Origin: Candidatus Muproteobacteria bacterium
GTDB lineage: Bacteria > Pseudomonadota > Gammaproteobacteria > Acidiferrobacterales > Sulfurifustaceae
NCBI GenBank assembly: GCA_023266455.1
Contig: JAHFQD010000107.1
Coordinates: 1-6,730 of the forward strand
Direction: 5' to 3'
DNA: 6,730 bases
A program made the translations under genes and the position numbers. Of the stretch, positions 5,323 to 6,730 are shown piece after piece (position 1 is the first letter of the stretch; every line of letters starts with the position of its first letter). A model generated the notes under the pieces. It was given only the letters and a program-made list of their open reading frames with translations, made no database searches and was not told the origin of the DNA.

Positions 5323-6730
5323 ATGAGCGCCTACGATTCTTCCGCGATTGAAGTCCTGACTGGCCTGGAGCCGGTGCGCCGCCGTCCCGGCATGTACACC
5401 GATACCACGCGCCCGAACCATTTGGCGCAAGAAGTAATCGACAACGCCGTCGACGAAGCCATCGCCGGTTTTTGTAAAACCATCGACGTGGTGTTGCACA
5501 AAGACGGCTCGTTGTCTGTTACCGACGACGGCCGCGGTATGCCGGTCGACAAACACAAAGGCGAAAAAGTTTCCGGCGTCGAAGTGATTCTCACGCGCCT
5601 ACATGCGGGCGGAAAATTTTCCGGCAAGAACTACACCTTCTCCGGCGGTCTGCACGGCGTCGGCGTATCGGTGGTGAATGCGCTGTCGAGCAAGCTCGAA
5701 GCTTTCGTCAAACGCGACGGCAAGCAATACAAGATGGCCTTCGCCAACGGTCAGAAGACCGCAGAGTTGAAATCCATCGGCAGCGTCCCCGCGCGCCAGA
5801 CTGGCACCACCATCCGTTTCTGGCCGGACACGAAGTATTTCGATTCTCCCAAGTTCGCGGTGCCGCGTTTGAAGCATTTGATGCGCGCCAAAGCGGTATT
5901 GTGCCCCGGGCTCAAGATCACCTTCGTCGATGAGACCGACGTCAAGAACAATGACGAGTGGTACTACGAAGACGGTCTTAAAGATTATTTGCTGACCACG
6001 CTCAAGGACGTCGAGCGTTTACCGGAAGAACCCTTCCTCGGTCATTTCAAAGGCACGGAAGAAGAAGTGGATTGGGCCATCACCTGGCAGCTCGACGAAG
6101 ACGCGCAGCCGCTGATGGAGAGTTATGTCAATTTGATTCCGACGATTCAAGACGGCACGCATGTCAACGGTTTCCGCACCGGCTTGACCGACGCGTTGCG
6201 CGAGTTCTGCGAGTTCCGCAATTTGCTGCCGCGCGGCGTCAAGCTCACGCCGGAAGACATATGGGGCCGTGTTGCGTTCGTGTTGTCGTTCAAGATGCGC
6301 GATCCGCAGTTTTCCGGTCAGACTAAAGAGAGACTGACGTCGCGCGATGCCGCGGCCTTCGTCGGGGGCGTCGCTAAAGACGCTTTCGCCATCTGGCTTA
6401 GCCAACACGTCGCCGACGCCGAACGTATCGCGCAGTTGGCGATCGAGGCGGCGAATGCGCGTTTAAAGGCCGCGAAAAAAGTCGAGCGTAAAAAAATCAC
6501 CTCGGGTCCGGCGCTGCCTGGCAAACTCGCCGATTGCACTAGTACCGATCCGGCGCGTACCGAATTATTTCTGGTAGAGGGCGACTCCGCCGGCGGTTCC
6601 GCCAAGCAAGCGCGCGATCGTGAATTTCAAGCGGTGATGCCGCTGCGTGGCAAGATACTTAATACATGGGAAGTCGAACCGTCGCAGGTGTTGTCGTCGC
6701 AGGAAGTGCACGACATCGCCGTCGCGCTCG
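5323..6730 (+). CDS. parE: DNA topoisomerase IV subunit B, ParE (3' end outside window)
   Basis: ParE is the ATPase subunit of topoisomerase IV, which with ParC decatenates daughter chromosomes. The first 469 codons of roughly 630 are present. The GHKL ATPase domain shows LEPVRRRPGMY at 15-25, E37 and N41 (QEVIDNAVDEA) as catalytic base and magnesium ligand, DDGRGMP at 68-74, and the ATP-lid GGLHGVG at 108-114. The transducer domain follows (about 220-390, with QDGTHVNGFRTGL), and the TOPRIM motif begins at L417-VEGDSAGGSAKQARDR with metal-binding E419. The lineage of ParE rather than GyrB is supported by its start, MSAYDSSAIEVLTGLEPV, and by TFSGGLHGVGVSVVNALS. The ATG at 5323 is chosen from the conserved N-terminus and the promoter position; the Shine-Dalgarno sequence is weak (GAACGAACAAAAAGC precedes it). 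Nothing in this part looks truncated or frameshifted. A call of GyrB is less likely. Confidence 0.95.
   Translation, partial: MSAYDSSAIEVLTGLEPVRRRPGMYTDTTRPNHLAQEVIDNAVDEAIAGFCKTIDVVLHKDGSLSVTDDGRGMPVDKHKGEKVSGVEVILTRLHAGGKFSGKNYTFSGGLHGVGVSVVNALSSKLEAFVKRDGKQYKMAFANGQKTAELKSIGSVPARQTGTTIRFWPDTKYFDSPKFAVPRLKHLMRAKAVLCPGLKITFVDETDVKNNDEWYYEDGLKDYLLTTLKDVERLPEEPFLGHFKGTEEEVDWAITWQLDEDAQPLMESYVNLIPTIQDGTHVNGFRTGLTDALREFCEFRNLLPRGVKLTPEDIWGRVAFVLSFKMRDPQFSGQTKERLTSRDAAAFVGGVAKDAFAIWLSQHVADAERIAQLAIEAANARLKAAKKVERKKITSGPALPGKLADCTSTDPARTELFLVEGDSAGGSAKQARDREFQAVMPLRGKILNTWEVEPSQVLSSQEVHDIAVAL

Overview
The window looks like a chromosomal stretch of a moderately GC-rich proteobacterium, most likely a gammaproteobacterium or close relative. 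That rests on a type IV pilus ATPase PilB, a three-domain Ada protein and a topoisomerase IV subunit ParE, with little intergenic space and sigma70-like promoter elements. No mobile element, CRISPR array, rRNA or tRNA was seen, and no base-composition break was noticed by eye. I could not run a search, so the taxonomic call is inference.

Layout: the 5' end of pilB runs leftwards out of the window (1-446). A 298-bp divergent intergenic region (447-744) with a good pilB promoter and phased A/T tracts separates it from ada (745-1821), the adaptive DNA-alkylation repair protein and regulator. A classical short-chain dehydrogenase/reductase follows (1909-2679). Next comes the most interesting block, three co-directional genes: a short rubrerythrin without a rubredoxin domain (2756-3178), a GlpC/HdrD-like iron-sulfur protein (3254-4603) and a DUF3501 protein of unknown function (4612-5220). 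A new promoter then drives parE (5323 to the right edge), which is cut off at the window end.

The three-gene block is preceded by a TTGACA -35 element and a 21-bp perfect inverted repeat that resembles, but does not exactly match, a PerR/Fur-family operator. Rubrerythrins are diiron peroxidases that need an electron donor. This one lacks its own rubredoxin, while the next gene encodes a protein with two [4Fe-4S] motifs and CCG-type domains. The simplest model is a peroxide-responsive redox system: the iron-sulfur protein feeds electrons to the rubrerythrin, and DUF3501 acts as an accessory or substrate-side component. The order of the genes is seen directly; the electron-transfer model is inference. 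The flanking genes (pilB, ada, SDR, parE) appear to be independent transcription units.
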